64,000 bases of DNA from JAOAPY01 sp038237475 (GTDB lineage: Bacteria > Acidobacteriota > Blastocatellia > Pyrinomonadales > Pyrinomonadaceae). The notes below the pieces were generated by a model. It was given only the letters and a program-made list of their open reading frames with translations. It ran no database searches and was not told the origin of the DNA. Position numbers and translations under genes: made by a program. Shown piece after piece: positions 1 through 8,285 of this stretch; the first letter of the stretch is position 1; each line of letters opens with the position of its first letter. The stretch is taken from contig JBBRYS010000007.1 of assembly GCA_038237475.1 (NCBI GenBank), positions 226,133-290,132 on the forward strand, given 5' to 3'.

Positions 1-757
1 GACTTATGGTGATCGGCTTCATGAACGAGAGGATCCCGCAGATCTCCTGGCGAAAATTATTAACGACGCTGCGAGTCACAATGCCCCAGTGTTGATTCCA
101 GCATTTGCGGTGGGGCGGACTCAGGAGCTCATTTATCTGATACGCGAGCTTGAAAATGAGAAGAAGATTCCTGTCCTTCCGGTTTGCGTAGATTCGCCAA
201 TGGCGGCCGCGGCTACCATGGCCTACAGCAAACGCACCGAGGAACAGGACGAGGATTATGCGAGCGTCCTGGCCAGACATGAGCACCCCCTGCGCACGCA
301 GTCAATGCTCATGTGTGGGACGCGCGAAGAGTCGAAGCGCATAAACTCGCTGACCGGCGCACGCATCATCATCAGCGCTTCAGGCATGTTAACCGGCGGC
401 CGGGTGCTGCATCATGCGATTCGACTCGTGCCTGATCCGGAGGCCACGTTGGTGTTCGTTGGCTATCAGGCGGCAGGCACGATTGGCCGGCGGATCCTGA
501 ACGGCGAAAAGGAAGTGAGGATTCTCGGGCAATCGATCCCGGTTCGCTGCCGCATCGAGCAAATCGGCGGCTTCTCTGCACATGCCGACTGGCAAGAGGT
601 TCTTCATTGGCTGGAGGGCATACCGGCCGCGCCTCGCTGCACGTTTCTGACCCATGGTGAACCCATTCCTGCTCAAGCGATGGCCGACCACATTCATGAA
701 AAATTCGGTTGGACCGTCGCAGTGCCGCAGTATGGCGAACGATTCGAACTCGCCTAA
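1..757 (+). CDS. MBL-fold/beta-CASP RNA-processing metallo-hydrolase, 3' part
   Basis: C-terminal part of a metallo-beta-lactamase/beta-CASP protein of the CPSF/Ysh1-like exonuclease family; the gene starts before the window and the open frame runs from base 2. Visible marks are the beta-CASP stretch VLIPAFAVGRTQE, the SASGML-GGR segment, the RMMBL-type motif SAHADWQE with its metal-site histidines, and FLTHGEP near the end. Family members cleave or trim RNA at a two-zinc site; the N-terminal HxHxDH motif would lie outside the window. An internal GTG at 89 is not a credible start because homologous sequence (TYGDRLHE) precedes it. The gene ends about 100 bp before sucD. The family is clear; the exact substrate is unknown. 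Confidence 0.88.
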   Translation, partial: TYGDRLHEREDPADLLAKIINDAASHNAPVLIPAFAVGRTQELIYLIRELENEKKIPVLPVCVDSPMAAAATMAYSKRTEEQDEDYASVLARHEHPLRTQSMLMCGTREESKRINSLTGARIIISASGMLTGGRVLHHAIRLVPDPEATLVFVGYQAAGTIGRRILNGEKEVRILGQSIPVRCRIEQIGGFSAHADWQEVLHWLEGIPAAPRCTFLTHGEPIPAQAMADHIHEKFGWTVAVPQYGERFELA

Positions 758-765
758 GGTCACGG

Positions 766-796
766 TTGGCGCGCCGGGCGAAGGGTCGGCTATACT
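766..796 (+). promoter_or_regulatory. possible sucD promoter
   Basis: A good -10 hexamer TATACT (791-796) lies 65 bp before the sucD start, with a weak -35 TTGGCG at 766 and a long 19-bp spacer. It is the only promoter-like site in the short gap between the two genes. Weak call. Confidence 0.3.
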
Positions 797-861
797 CTCT
801 CATTCATCAATTCAGGGTTTTTCATCGAAATATTAAGTCTTACTTTGAGGAGCAACACCAA

Positions 862-1734
862 TTGAGCGTTCTGGTTGATAAGAGCACACGCCTGATCGTA
901 CAGGGCATCACGGGCAAGGAAGGCACCTTCCACACTAAGCAGATGGTCGAGTACGGAACCAATATTGTTGGTGGCGTAACCCCCGGCAAAGGCGGCTCAA
1001 TTCACGAGGGCATCCCTGTTTTCAACACAGTCTCTGAAGCCGTTAAGGAAGCCGGCGCGAACGCAACTGTTATTTATGTGCCGCCGGCATTTGCTGCCGA
1101 AGCGATCATGGAAGCAGCAGACGCTGGAATCGCGGTAGTGGTTTGTATCACTGAGGGAATTCCGACGCTCGATATGGTAAAAGTGAAGGAGTACCTGAGC
1201 GACCGGCCGGCGACGCGTTTGATCGGACCCAATTGCCCCGGCATTATTAGTCCCGGCAAGTGCAAAATTGGAATCATGCCGGGTCATATTCATCGCGAAG
1301 GCCGAGTCGGAGTCGTTTCGCGTTCGGGAACATTGACTTATGAGGCGGTGGGCCAGCTAACGTCACTGGGTCTTGGTCAATCGAGCGCGATTGGTATTGG
1401 CGGCGACCCAATCGTGGGGACTTCGCACGTAGATGCGCTGCGGTTATTTCAGGCGGACGATGAGACCCACGGCATCGTGATGATCGGCGAGATCGGCGGC
1501 ACCGCAGAAGAAGAGGCGGCCGCTTTTGCTAAAGAGCATGTCACCAAACCAATTGTCGCGTTCATCGCCGGACAAACCGCGCCTCCCGGACGTCGCATGG
1601 GCCACGCGGGCGCCATCATCGCGGGCGGCAAGGGAACAGCAGCAGAAAAAATGGCGGCGTTGACGGCGGCGGGTATTAAGGTCGTGAAGTCGCCCGCGGA
1701 TATCGGGGCAGCGATGAAAGAGGCCCTTGCGTAA
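862..1734 (+). CDS. sucD: succinyl-CoA synthetase alpha subunit
   Basis: ADP/GDP-forming succinate-CoA ligase alpha subunit (TCA cycle, cytosolic), which binds CoA and carries the phospho-histidine. The 290 residues match the normal family length. The N-terminal CoA-binding Rossmann fold begins SVLVDKSTRLIVQGITGKEG; the active-site histidine is in MGHAGAIIAGGKG near residue 250; the GIGGDPIVGT loop is present. I chose TTG at 862 because GAGGAG lies 9 nt upstream and protein homology begins there; the frame stays open further upstream but that part is not sucD-like. The beta subunit gene sucC, normally adjacent, is not here: the upstream neighbour is an RNase-like gene. ndk follows, a common arrangement. 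Confidence 0.96.
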   Translation: MSVLVDKSTRLIVQGITGKEGTFHTKQMVEYGTNIVGGVTPGKGGSIHEGIPVFNTVSEAVKEAGANATVIYVPPAFAAEAIMEAADAGIAVVVCITEGIPTLDMVKVKEYLSDRPATRLIGPNCPGIISPGKCKIGIMPGHIHREGRVGVVSRSGTLTYEAVGQLTSLGLGQSSAIGIGGDPIVGTSHVDALRLFQADDETHGIVMIGEIGGTAEEEAAAFAKEHVTKPIVAFIAGQTAPPGRRMGHAGAIIAGGKGTAAEKMAALTAAGIKVVKSPADIGAAMKEALA

Positions 1735-1766
1735 CAGGGGCTCTTGATTTCGTCTTAGGGCGAAAT

Positions 1767-1794
1767 TCAAAGTACAAAGCACAAAGATCAAAAC
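1767..1794 (+). repeat. CAAAG-word dispersed repeat, single arm
   Basis: A short run of degenerate words (CAAAGTACAAAGCACAAAGA) in the sucD-ndk gap. The same word family recurs at about 46730-46870, 52067-52232 and 52787-52823 in both orientations. Confidence 0.55.
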
Positions 1795-1828
1795 CAACAA
1801 CTTCGAAAGGAACCTCCTACACTACCTA

Positions 1829-2245
1829 ATGAGCAATCTTACCTTTGGCATTATCAAACCTGACGCAGTGCGCGCGCGGAACATCGGCGGCATCATTCAA
1901 CGTATTACCGACAGCGGTTTCCAGATCAGAGCATTGAAACTGGTTCATTTGACTTTGAAAGAAGCAGAAGGATTTTATGCGGTACACAGCGAACGGCCCT
2001 TCTTCGGGGGCCTGACTGAATTCATGTCCAGCGGTCCTTGCGTGGTCATGGCGCTCGAAAAAGAAGGCGCAGTGAAGGCTTGGCGTGATCTGATGGGCGC
2101 CACCGATCCGGCCAAAGCCGACGAAGGCACGCTGCGAAAAGAATTCGGCGCGTCTGTCGGCGAGAACGCCACCCATGGTTCTGATTCTGATGAGAACGCA
2201 GCCATTGAGATTGCATACTTTTTCAGTCAGCTCGAACTTGTCTAA
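1829..2245 (+). CDS. ndk: nucleoside diphosphate kinase
   Basis: Transfers the gamma phosphate of ATP to nucleoside diphosphates through a phospho-histidine. 138 residues, normal for the family. The N-terminus FGIIKPDAVR and the active-site motif NATHGSDS (catalytic His near residue 117) are intact. The ATG at 1829 follows a GGAACCTCC-type ribosome-binding region. It lies 94 bp after sucD, separated by a short dispersed repeat, and may be cotranscribed with it. Confidence 0.97.
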   Translation: MSNLTFGIIKPDAVRARNIGGIIQRITDSGFQIRALKLVHLTLKEAEGFYAVHSERPFFGGLTEFMSSGPCVVMALEKEGAVKAWRDLMGATDPAKADEGTLRKEFGASVGENATHGSDSDENAAIEIAYFFSQLELV

Positions 2246-2360
2246 CGCGCGTTGTTCCGGACGGTTTGCCCTTTTTTTCTTCGTTAGAGTTTGAGAAACC
2301 TGGGCGAGAAGTTGCAGAAGCAAGCCTGGCGTAAGGACGAAGCGCAAAGCAGATTTCAAG

Positions 2361-2912
2361 ATGAAACACTGCCCCACTTGCAGCGCTAACTTTGACGACG
2401 ACGATCTGGGTTACTGCACGGATGACGGTACCCCGTTGCTGGCCGGTGCAAACCCTTTCGCCTCAGACGCACAGGCCACCCGGATTTTCGGCGAGCCTGC
2501 TGCCACGGAAGTATTTTCTGCGCCCCGCACAACGGAATACGCCGCCGCGCCAGCACCGCAAACGCCTGAACCGTATCGCTGGGCCAACGAAACTCCCCCG
2601 GTTTGGACGCCACCGCCACCGCCTCCGCTTTATCCGCTCAAGCAGATGCAAACCACGATGGCGGTTCTGTCCCTGGTTTTCGGCTTAGCCAGTATTACTA
2701 TCGGCTGGTTGTGTTTGGGATTGCCGCTCAGCATTCTGGCCATCATTTTTGGTTTTGTAGCGTTATCGCAAGTGAAACGAAATCCGACGCAGTATGGAGG
2801 CAAGCCGCTGGCTTTGGGTGGACTGGCGACCGGCGGCTTCGTGCTGCTGGTTCACTTCGCGCTGCTCGTTATTTGGGTAGTGATGTTGATTATTGGGGCC
2901 GCCTCCAACTAG
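2361..2912 (+). CDS. zinc-ribbon DUF4190 membrane protein
   Basis: 183-residue protein of unknown function. Residues 1-25 form a CPTC...YC zinc ribbon ending DGTPL; residues 30-90 are a proline/alanine-rich linker; from about 95 to 180 lies a DUF4190-type membrane domain with two hydrophobic segments around an SQVKRNP loop. The next gene (3021) has the same zinc-ribbon module on a different C-terminal part, so the two are partial paralogues. Probably an inner-membrane protein with the zinc ribbon in the cytoplasm; no enzymatic motif is visible. Confidence 0.8.
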   Translation: MKHCPTCSANFDDDDLGYCTDDGTPLLAGANPFASDAQATRIFGEPAATEVFSAPRTTEYAAAPAPQTPEPYRWANETPPVWTPPPPPPLYPLKQMQTTMAVLSLVFGLASITIGWLCLGLPLSILAIIFGFVALSQVKRNPTQYGGKPLALGGLATGGFVLLVHFALLVIWVVMLIIGAASN

Positions 2913-3020
2913 CAGAATGCTAACTCCGGGGCCCGGCATCAGTGAACTTGAACGCCTAAGCAAGCTGCGCTGGCTTTCCATTGGGCACCGGGCGAAACCT
3001 GCGATACATTGATTAGTATT

Positions 3021-3899
3021 ATGAAGCGCTGTCCAACTTGTAATCGCACCTTTACAGATCCCAATCTGAGCTTCTGTATCGAAGACGGAACGCCACTCAT
3101 CGTCGAAGCGGTGTCCGGTCCTGATCCTGAAGCTACCATGGTCTCACCAGCCGGTCGTGAACAAACGGCTGCTGCCGGCGAGTTGAAAGCGCCTGAGTAT
3201 CAACCACCGCCAAACTTTCCCCCGCCTCCGGCGGCAGTGCCGCGAAGGAAATTGTGGCCCTGGGTGATAGGCTTTCTGGCGTTGTTACTACTGGTTCTGG
3301 TTGGCCTGGGTATTGCCGCTGCTATCATCGTCCCGAGCATGATGAAGGAAGCGCAAAATCGTAATGTGAATCGTTCGAGCTCTCCTGCGAACATAAATAC
3401 TAATTCCAACGCGAACGCCAATGCGAACACCGGTGCCAACACCAATTCTTTTCCAGCGAACGAAAACACAAATACAAACACCAACGACAACGACAATACG
3501 AGCGGCAACTCGGCGCCACCAACAGATCGAGAGGTAGTCTTGAACGACCTGAAGAACATTGAGGACGAGTGGACGGTTGCGAATCTCAACGCCGATAAGA
3601 AGAAGTTGGAAAAAATTCTGGCTGATGATTATGTTGGGACCCAGTCGGATCGTTCCATGCAGGGCAAAGCTCAGTACTTGAGAGATATTAAACCCGACAA
3701 GTCGGTGCAGCACTGGGAATTTCAGAACCTAAAGCTGGAACTAGTGGGCAGTCGCGCCACGTTAACCGGGTTGGTGAGTCTGGAAAGGAAGGGAGAGGAC
3801 GCGCTCGTGCTGAATTTCACGGACAAGTTTGTCTGGCGCGACGGGCGTTGGCAGGCGGTTTCATCTGAAGTGTCGCCGGTGAAGGAATCGAAGAACTAG
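3021..3899 (+). CDS. zinc-ribbon membrane protein with NTF2-like C-terminal domain
   Basis: 292 residues. Order: CPTC/FC zinc ribbon ending DGTPL (1-26), Pro-rich linker, one transmembrane helix (about 75-100), an Asn/Thr/Ala low-complexity spacer built of NAN and NTN repeats (about 115-165), then a DUF4440/NTF2-like domain (about 170-285; EDEWTVANLNADKKKLEKIL...VWRDGRWQAV). The last domain is predicted to lie outside the membrane and may bind a small ligand. I chose ATG at 3021, which gives the MKRCPTC start seen in the neighbouring paralogue; a TTG at 3009 is in frame. Function unknown. Confidence 0.78.
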   Translation: MKRCPTCNRTFTDPNLSFCIEDGTPLIVEAVSGPDPEATMVSPAGREQTAAAGELKAPEYQPPPNFPPPPAAVPRRKLWPWVIGFLALLLLVLVGLGIAAAIIVPSMMKEAQNRNVNRSSSPANINTNSNANANANTGANTNSFPANENTNTNTNDNDNTSGNSAPPTDREVVLNDLKNIEDEWTVANLNADKKKLEKILADDYVGTQSDRSMQGKAQYLRDIKPDKSVQHWEFQNLKLELVGSRATLTGLVSLERKGEDALVLNFTDKFVWRDGRWQAVSSEVSPVKESKN

Positions 3900-3958
3900 G
3901 CGGCGAAGGGCAAAGAGGTAAGAGGTAAGGGCGAAGAGATAAAGGTAAGGGGGCAAGC
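3900..3958 (+). repeat. GGCAAAG/GGTAAG purine-rich dispersed repeat
   Basis: Starts at the stop codon of the preceding gene and consists of GGCGAAGGGCAAAGAGGTAA-like purine words. Related runs occur at 37921-37953 and, in frame, inside the coding sequence at 39092-39189. Confidence 0.55.
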
Positions 3959-4021
3959 GGCGAATTGGAATCTCAGGCGCCAAAGTCCTGGGAATTCAAT
4001 GCAAAAATTGCGATTCAAATC

Positions 4022-4543
4022 ATGTCAATAATCACAGAAGTAATTCAAACGACCAAGGCCATCATTCAGGGGATGGGTGTGACCTTGTCATACATTCCCA
4101 AACAGAAGTGGACAGTGCAATACCCGGAGGAGCCGGTCACGGTGCAACCGCGCTATCGCGGCCAACACCTGCTGCATGTCGATGAGAACGGCAAGGAAAA
4201 GTGCGTCGCCTGTTTTCTCTGTGCAGCCGCCTGTCCCTCAGAATGTATTTACATCATCGCCAAAGATGATCCACGTTCACCGGCGGACCGCACGGGCGTC
4301 GATGAGCGCTTTGCCGAGGTCTACAACATCGACTATGGCCGCTGCATCTTCTGCGGCTACTGCGTCGAAGCGTGTCCCAAGGACGCGATCACGCATGGCT
4401 ACAATTTCGAGCTGTCGGTTTATAACCGCGCGGACCTCCTCAAGACCAAGAGCGACCTCTTAATAACGACACAGCTGCAATCGAAGAACTACCGCGTCGC
4501 TTTTTCCGATGAAGATGTCGATTCGGAATACAAGGAAGTCTAG
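4022..4543 (+). CDS. nuoI: NADH-quinone oxidoreductase subunit I (2x[4Fe-4S] ferredoxin type)
   Basis: Peripheral-arm subunit of respiratory complex I that carries two [4Fe-4S] clusters toward the quinone site. Both cluster motifs are complete: CVACFLCAAACP and CIFCGYCVEACP, followed by KDAI. From ATG 4022 it is 173 residues, usual for NuoI; an upstream TTG at 3965 would add 19 residues but directly follows a dispersed repeat and lacks a good ribosome-binding site. No other nuo gene is in the window, so this is a detached subunit gene; whether a second nuoI sits in the main operon cannot be seen here. Confidence 0.9.
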   Translation: MSIITEVIQTTKAIIQGMGVTLSYIPKQKWTVQYPEEPVTVQPRYRGQHLLHVDENGKEKCVACFLCAAACPSECIYIIAKDDPRSPADRTGVDERFAEVYNIDYGRCIFCGYCVEACPKDAITHGYNFELSVYNRADLLKTKSDLLITTQLQSKNYRVAFSDEDVDSEYKEV

Positions 4544-4588
4544 ATCAGCGCGGACTCCCAATCTGCTCCTGATGACAAAGACCCGGCG

Positions 4589-4657
4589 GACGGCTGGTAA
4601 CCCTGGACAGGATTTGGCGGTGGGGCTTTTCTGAGGAACCCAGCCGTCAATTTTTAT
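4589..4657 (+). terminator. stem-loop with internal hairpins and T-rich tail after nuoI
   Basis: A perfect 9-bp stem GACGGCTGG/CCAGCCGTC (4589-4597 with 4640-4648) encloses 42 nt that can form smaller hairpins (CCT-GGAC-AGG and one around TTCTGAGGAA), followed by AATTTTTATTT. The simplest reading is an intrinsic terminator for nuoI. The large structured loop leaves room for a structured leader of the next gene. Confidence 0.5.
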
Positions 4658-4704
4658 TTGCTCAGCGTTTGATCGAGAACCATAGCCTAAGACCTGCGCT
4701 GCCT

Positions 4705-6552
4705 ATGTTCCGCGAACTACACTACAGTTGGGAATACAATCTAAAGGCCAGCCCGGAAAAGCTCTGGCCTTTTGTCGCGGATACGAACCGCTTCAATCGC
4801 GATACCGGTGTGCCGGCGATTGATTCGCAGACCGGTACGCCCCAACGCCTGCAGAATGCGCGCCGGCGTTTGCGGCTTTCGTTTTACGGCATGGGTATGG
4901 AGTGGGAGGAGCAGCCCTTTGAATGGGTAAAACCGGTGCGCTTTGGAGTCGTGCGCACTTACAGCAGGGGACCGATGGCCCAATTGCGCGCCCTCGCAGA
5001 GCTGACGCCGTTGCCGGAGACTGGTACCAGCTTGCGCTACAGCGTCTGGGTTCGTCCGAAATCGCTGCTTGGGTCGATTATTATTCCGCTGCAACTCAAG
5101 CTGCTTAGCCCGCGTCATTTTGCGAAAGCCTTTCACAGGTACGACGAACTCGCTTCCGTTGAGAATGTCATTCCCAACACCAGTGCCGTCCCCGAGGTCT
5201 CGTCCGCAGCGCTCGCGCGTGCCCAGGTGGCGCGAGAAAAACTGCTGAGTGACGGGGCCGTTGAGAGTATTGTCGACCGCCTGATTGAGTTCACGCTGCG
5301 CGGTGACGAACTGGCCGTGGCTCACCTGCGGCCGTATGAACTCGCGGATGAGTGGAAAGTCTCGCGCCGCGCCGTGCTTGAAACCTGCCTGCGGGCTACG
5401 CGAGCAGGTTTGCTTGATCTGCAATGGGATCTGCTCTGTCCTCTTTGTCGCGGCGTGAAAGAGACAGGTAATTCTCTGCGAGATATCAGTTCGGAGATTC
5501 ACTGTGATGTCTGCCGCATTGACTCTACAGTTAATTTTGATCGATTTGTCGAAGTAACGTTTCGCCCCAACCCCTTGTTGCGTCGCATTGAAATCCAGGA
5601 ATTTTGCATGGGCAGTCCACAGCGAACGCCTCATGTCGTAGCGCAGCAATTGTTGCCGGCCCGTGAGTCTCGCCTGCTACGCATGCCGCTCGAGCCTGGT
5701 CGATATCGTTTGCGAACTTTGGAGTTAGCAGGTGGTCAGGATGTTTTAGTGAGCGTCGCGGCGCCCAGCCTCGCCACTCTGAGCGTGACAGCCTTAGGTT
5801 GGCCGGCTGAAGCATTGCGGCTTGGCACCGATGCCTCCCTGCAAATTGAAAACGCTACCGAGAGCGAGCAGCTTTTCATTTTGGAGCGGCAGTCCTGGAG
5901 TGATCAGGCGGCCACTGCCGCAGAAGTCACGGCCCTTCAGGTCTTTCGCGATCTCTTCTCCAGCGAAGCTTTGCGTTCAGGCCAGCAAATTTCTGTCGGC
6001 ACTCTGACTGTCCTGTTTACTGATCTCCGTAATTCAACGCGCATGTATCGGGACATCGGCGATGCCACCGCCTTTGGTAGGGTGATGGACCATTTCGACG
6101 TTTTAAAGGAAGTGATTGCCGCGGAAGATGGAGCCATAGTCAAAACAATTGGTGACGCAGTGATGGCGGTTTTTCGAGAGCCGGAAAATGCTTTGCGCGC
6201 CATGCTCAGCGCGCAGCAAATTCTGGCCAGCCCGCCCGATGGCTCCCCTGGCTTGGCGCTGAAAGCCGGTCTGCATACAGGCCCGTGTATCGCCGTCACC
6301 TTGAATGAGCGGCTCGACTATTTCGGTTCGACAGTGAACATGGCGGCGCGTCTGGAAGGGCTTTCCACTGGAAACGATGTGATAATCTCGCGTGCCGTTT
6401 ACGAGGATCCGGAAGTGCGCGCACTGCTCGAGCATCCCGGTGGCAAACTGAGCGCGGATCGTTTTGATGTCCCATTAAAAGGATTCGACACAGAACAGTT
6501 CGCACTCTGGCGCGTAGCGCCTAAGGAAAGATTCGCTGACACAAGCGCATAG
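4705..6552 (+). CDS. SRPBCC-zinc-adenylate/guanylate cyclase fusion
   Basis: 615-residue class III nucleotide cyclase. Residues 1-160 resemble the SRPBCC (polyketide-cyclase/START-like) ligand-binding fold; about 180-330 is a helical, DUF5939-like region with a CPLC...CDVC pair (near 245 and 270) that could bind zinc; about 433-590 is the cyclase domain. Catalytic features are intact: both metal-binding Asp (FTDLRNST and IGDAVMAVF), the Lys of VKTIGD, and the Asn/Arg pair of VNMAARLE, so activity is expected. There is no membrane segment. ATG 4705 begins just before the SRPBCC homology; a TTG at 4669 is an alternative. A cyclic-nucleotide-binding protein lies 870 bp downstream. Regulation by a hydrophobic ligand is inference. 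Confidence 0.85.
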   Translation: MFRELHYSWEYNLKASPEKLWPFVADTNRFNRDTGVPAIDSQTGTPQRLQNARRRLRLSFYGMGMEWEEQPFEWVKPVRFGVVRTYSRGPMAQLRALAELTPLPETGTSLRYSVWVRPKSLLGSIIIPLQLKLLSPRHFAKAFHRYDELASVENVIPNTSAVPEVSSAALARAQVAREKLLSDGAVESIVDRLIEFTLRGDELAVAHLRPYELADEWKVSRRAVLETCLRATRAGLLDLQWDLLCPLCRGVKETGNSLRDISSEIHCDVCRIDSTVNFDRFVEVTFRPNPLLRRIEIQEFCMGSPQRTPHVVAQQLLPARESRLLRMPLEPGRYRLRTLELAGGQDVLVSVAAPSLATLSVTALGWPAEALRLGTDASLQIENATESEQLFILERQSWSDQAATAAEVTALQVFRDLFSSEALRSGQQISVGTLTVLFTDLRNSTRMYRDIGDATAFGRVMDHFDVLKEVIAAEDGAIVKTIGDAVMAVFREPENALRAMLSAQQILASPPDGSPGLALKAGLHTGPCIAVTLNERLDYFGSTVNMAARLEGLSTGNDVIISRAVYEDPEVRALLEHPGGKLSADRFDVPLKGFDTEQFALWRVAPKERFADTSA

Positions 6553-6553
6553 G

Positions 6554-6610
6554 AGTGCCGCCTTCAGGCGGGATTTTATGCTCGAACAGCCCGCCTAAAG
6601 GCGGTACTCT
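6554..6610. repeat. GCCGCCTT-AGGCGG palindromic repeat pair
   Basis: Two facing copies of a short palindrome (GCCGCCTTCAGGCGGG and CCCGCCTAAAGGCGGTAC) separated by 19 nt, in the gap between the cyclase and the ABC ATPase genes. A third copy lies at 42781-42803. It may also end transcription of the cyclase gene. Confidence 0.6.
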
Positions 6611-6631
6611 GAACGCCTGTTAACAAACAAA

Positions 6632-7312
6632 ATGCCGGCAATTTTAGAAGCTCGCGAAGTTTCAAAGGTCTATCAGATGGGGAGCAACACGGTCGCTGCC
6701 CTGGACAAGGTGTCGGTAGCTATTAACGACGGAGAGTTTGCCGCCATCCAGGGAACTTCGGGATCTGGTAAATCGACCCTCTTGAACGTGCTTGGCGGCC
6801 TCGATCATCCGACTGGCGGCGAAATCTTTTTTGATTCACAGCCGCTGGCGCCTTTGAGCAAGAAAGCAATGGCGCGTTACCGCCGCAATTCAGTCGGCAT
6901 GATCTTCCAGGGCTTTAATCTGATTCCGACTATGAGCGCAGAAGAAAACGTGGGTCTCGCGCTCGCCTTTGCGGGTGTTCGCGGCGCCCAACGCAGGCAG
7001 CGGGCCCGCGAGTTGCTTGAACGTGTGGGTCTGACGGAGCGCAGCACACACCGGCCGGCGGAGCTCTCCGGAGGCGAGCAGCAGCGAGTCGCGATTGCGC
7101 GCGCGCTGGCGAATCGGCCGCGTGTGCTGCTGGCCGATGAACCGACAGGGAATCTCGACTCGACGCGCGCCCACGAACTGCTGACACTCCTGCGTGCGAT
7201 GATCGGCACTGACGAACTGACCATCATCATGGTGACTCATGATCACGAACTGGCGCGCAACTTCGCCGATCGGATTATTTTCATGAAAGACGGCCGCGTG
7301 GTGGAGGGCTGA
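6632..7312 (+). CDS. ABC transporter ATP-binding protein, MacB/LolD type
   Basis: 226-residue ATPase of the MacB/LolD/FtsE class, which powers FtsX-like permeases that move lipoproteins, peptides or drugs across the envelope. Walker A GTSGSGKST, Q-loop FQGFNLIPT, signature LSGGEQQRVAIARAL, Walker B VLLADEPTGNLD and the switch His in VTHDHE are all present. Its likely partner, an FtsX/MacB-type permease, is at 10177, with three unrelated genes in between. No membrane-fusion protein gene is close. Confidence 0.93.
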   Translation: MPAILEAREVSKVYQMGSNTVAALDKVSVAINDGEFAAIQGTSGSGKSTLLNVLGGLDHPTGGEIFFDSQPLAPLSKKAMARYRRNSVGMIFQGFNLIPTMSAEENVGLALAFAGVRGAQRRQRARELLERVGLTERSTHRPAELSGGEQQRVAIARALANRPRVLLADEPTGNLDSTRAHELLTLLRAMIGTDELTIIMVTHDHELARNFADRIIFMKDGRVVEG

Positions 7313-7421
7313 CGCGCAGACTGAGTGATCGAACGACGGGATCCAATCCGTTAATTCATCCCTCCACATCTCCCTGTTCTTCTTCTGTCTTCATTCCGCA
7401 TCCTGTTAGAGAGGTGACCTA

Positions 7422-8285
7422 ATGACCGATAACTCTGCTGCCCAGATGACCCTGGAAGCGATTCGCTCAGTGCCCCTTTTCGCTTCGCTTGACGATGAAG
7501 CCGCCATACGGCTGCGTAGTCTGTTGAGGGTGCTCGAAATCACTTCGGGAACTGAATTGTTTCGCAGCGGCGACCAGGGCGATGCCATGTACCTGATCGA
7601 GCGCGGCCGCGTGCGCATCAGTGTCAAAGACAAAGACCAACAGGAAATCACGCTCGCGGAACTGGCACGGGGCGACTTCTTTGGCGAGATGTCCATTATC
7701 GACGGCAAGACTCGGTCTGCCGATGCCACCGTTGTCGAGGACGCTCGCTTTGCTGTTCTGTCCCGCGACAACTTCATGGCCTTTATTGAAGGCAATCCCA
7801 TCGTCACTTTGGAGATGCTCAGCGCTGCTTTCGCCCGCTTGCGACGCACTGACGAGTTGCTGCAGCGACGGGTGTCGCGCAATGCGAATGAAGAAGAGAA
7901 AAAGCGTATGACGCTTTCGGACCGGATGGCGGATCTGCTGGCAGAGTTTGGGGGCAGTTGGAAGTTTATTGGAGTATCGCTGGCGCTTATCCTTGCCTGG
8001 ATAGTCCTGAACTCATGGATCCTGGTGCGTGGATTCGACCCCTCGCCCTACCAGATGCTGAATCTGACGCTCGCGGTCGTGGCCGGTTTGCAGGCGCCCA
8101 TCATCATGATGTCGCAAAACAGGCAGTCGGAAAAAGACAGGCTGCGCGCGGATCTCGATTACCAGGTGAACCTGAAGAACGAGCTTTCGTTGACCGAAGT
8201 TTTGCGGCGTCTGGACGTGATTGAGAGCGAGCGTCTGCCGAAACTGTTTGACGAGCAGAATAAGAGGTTAAGAAGTAGTCAGTAG
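7422..8285 (+). CDS. cyclic-nucleotide-binding DUF1003 membrane protein
   Basis: 287 residues. The N-terminal half (about 10-140) is a CAP/PKA-type cyclic-nucleotide-binding domain; the phosphate-binding cassette region reads GDFFGEMSIIDGKTRSADA, where the Gly-Glu and Arg that bind cAMP/cGMP are kept. Residues 165-275 form a DUF1003 domain with two transmembrane helices and the motif SQNRQSEKDR. ATG 7422 follows AGAGGTG. There is no DNA-binding domain, so a direct membrane effector is more likely than a transcription factor. The last residues SSQ and the stop codon are supplied by a dispersed AGTAGTCAGTAG repeat, so the original C-terminus may have been altered. The nearby cyclase could supply the ligand. 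Confidence 0.88.
   Translation: MTDNSAAQMTLEAIRSVPLFASLDDEAAIRLRSLLRVLEITSGTELFRSGDQGDAMYLIERGRVRISVKDKDQQEITLAELARGDFFGEMSIIDGKTRSADATVVEDARFAVLSRDNFMAFIEGNPIVTLEMLSAAFARLRRTDELLQRRVSRNANEEEKKRMTLSDRMADLLAEFGGSWKFIGVSLALILAWIVLNSWILVRGFDPSPYQMLNLTLAVVAGLQAPIIMMSQNRQSEKDRLRADLDYQVNLKNELSLTEVLRRLDVIESERLPKLFDEQNKRLRSSQ

Noticed and set aside
3965..4021. nuoI start at TTG 3965
   Set aside because: It directly follows a dispersed repeat and lacks a good ribosome-binding site; ATG 4022 gives the usual NuoI N-terminus, though the TTG cannot be fully excluded.
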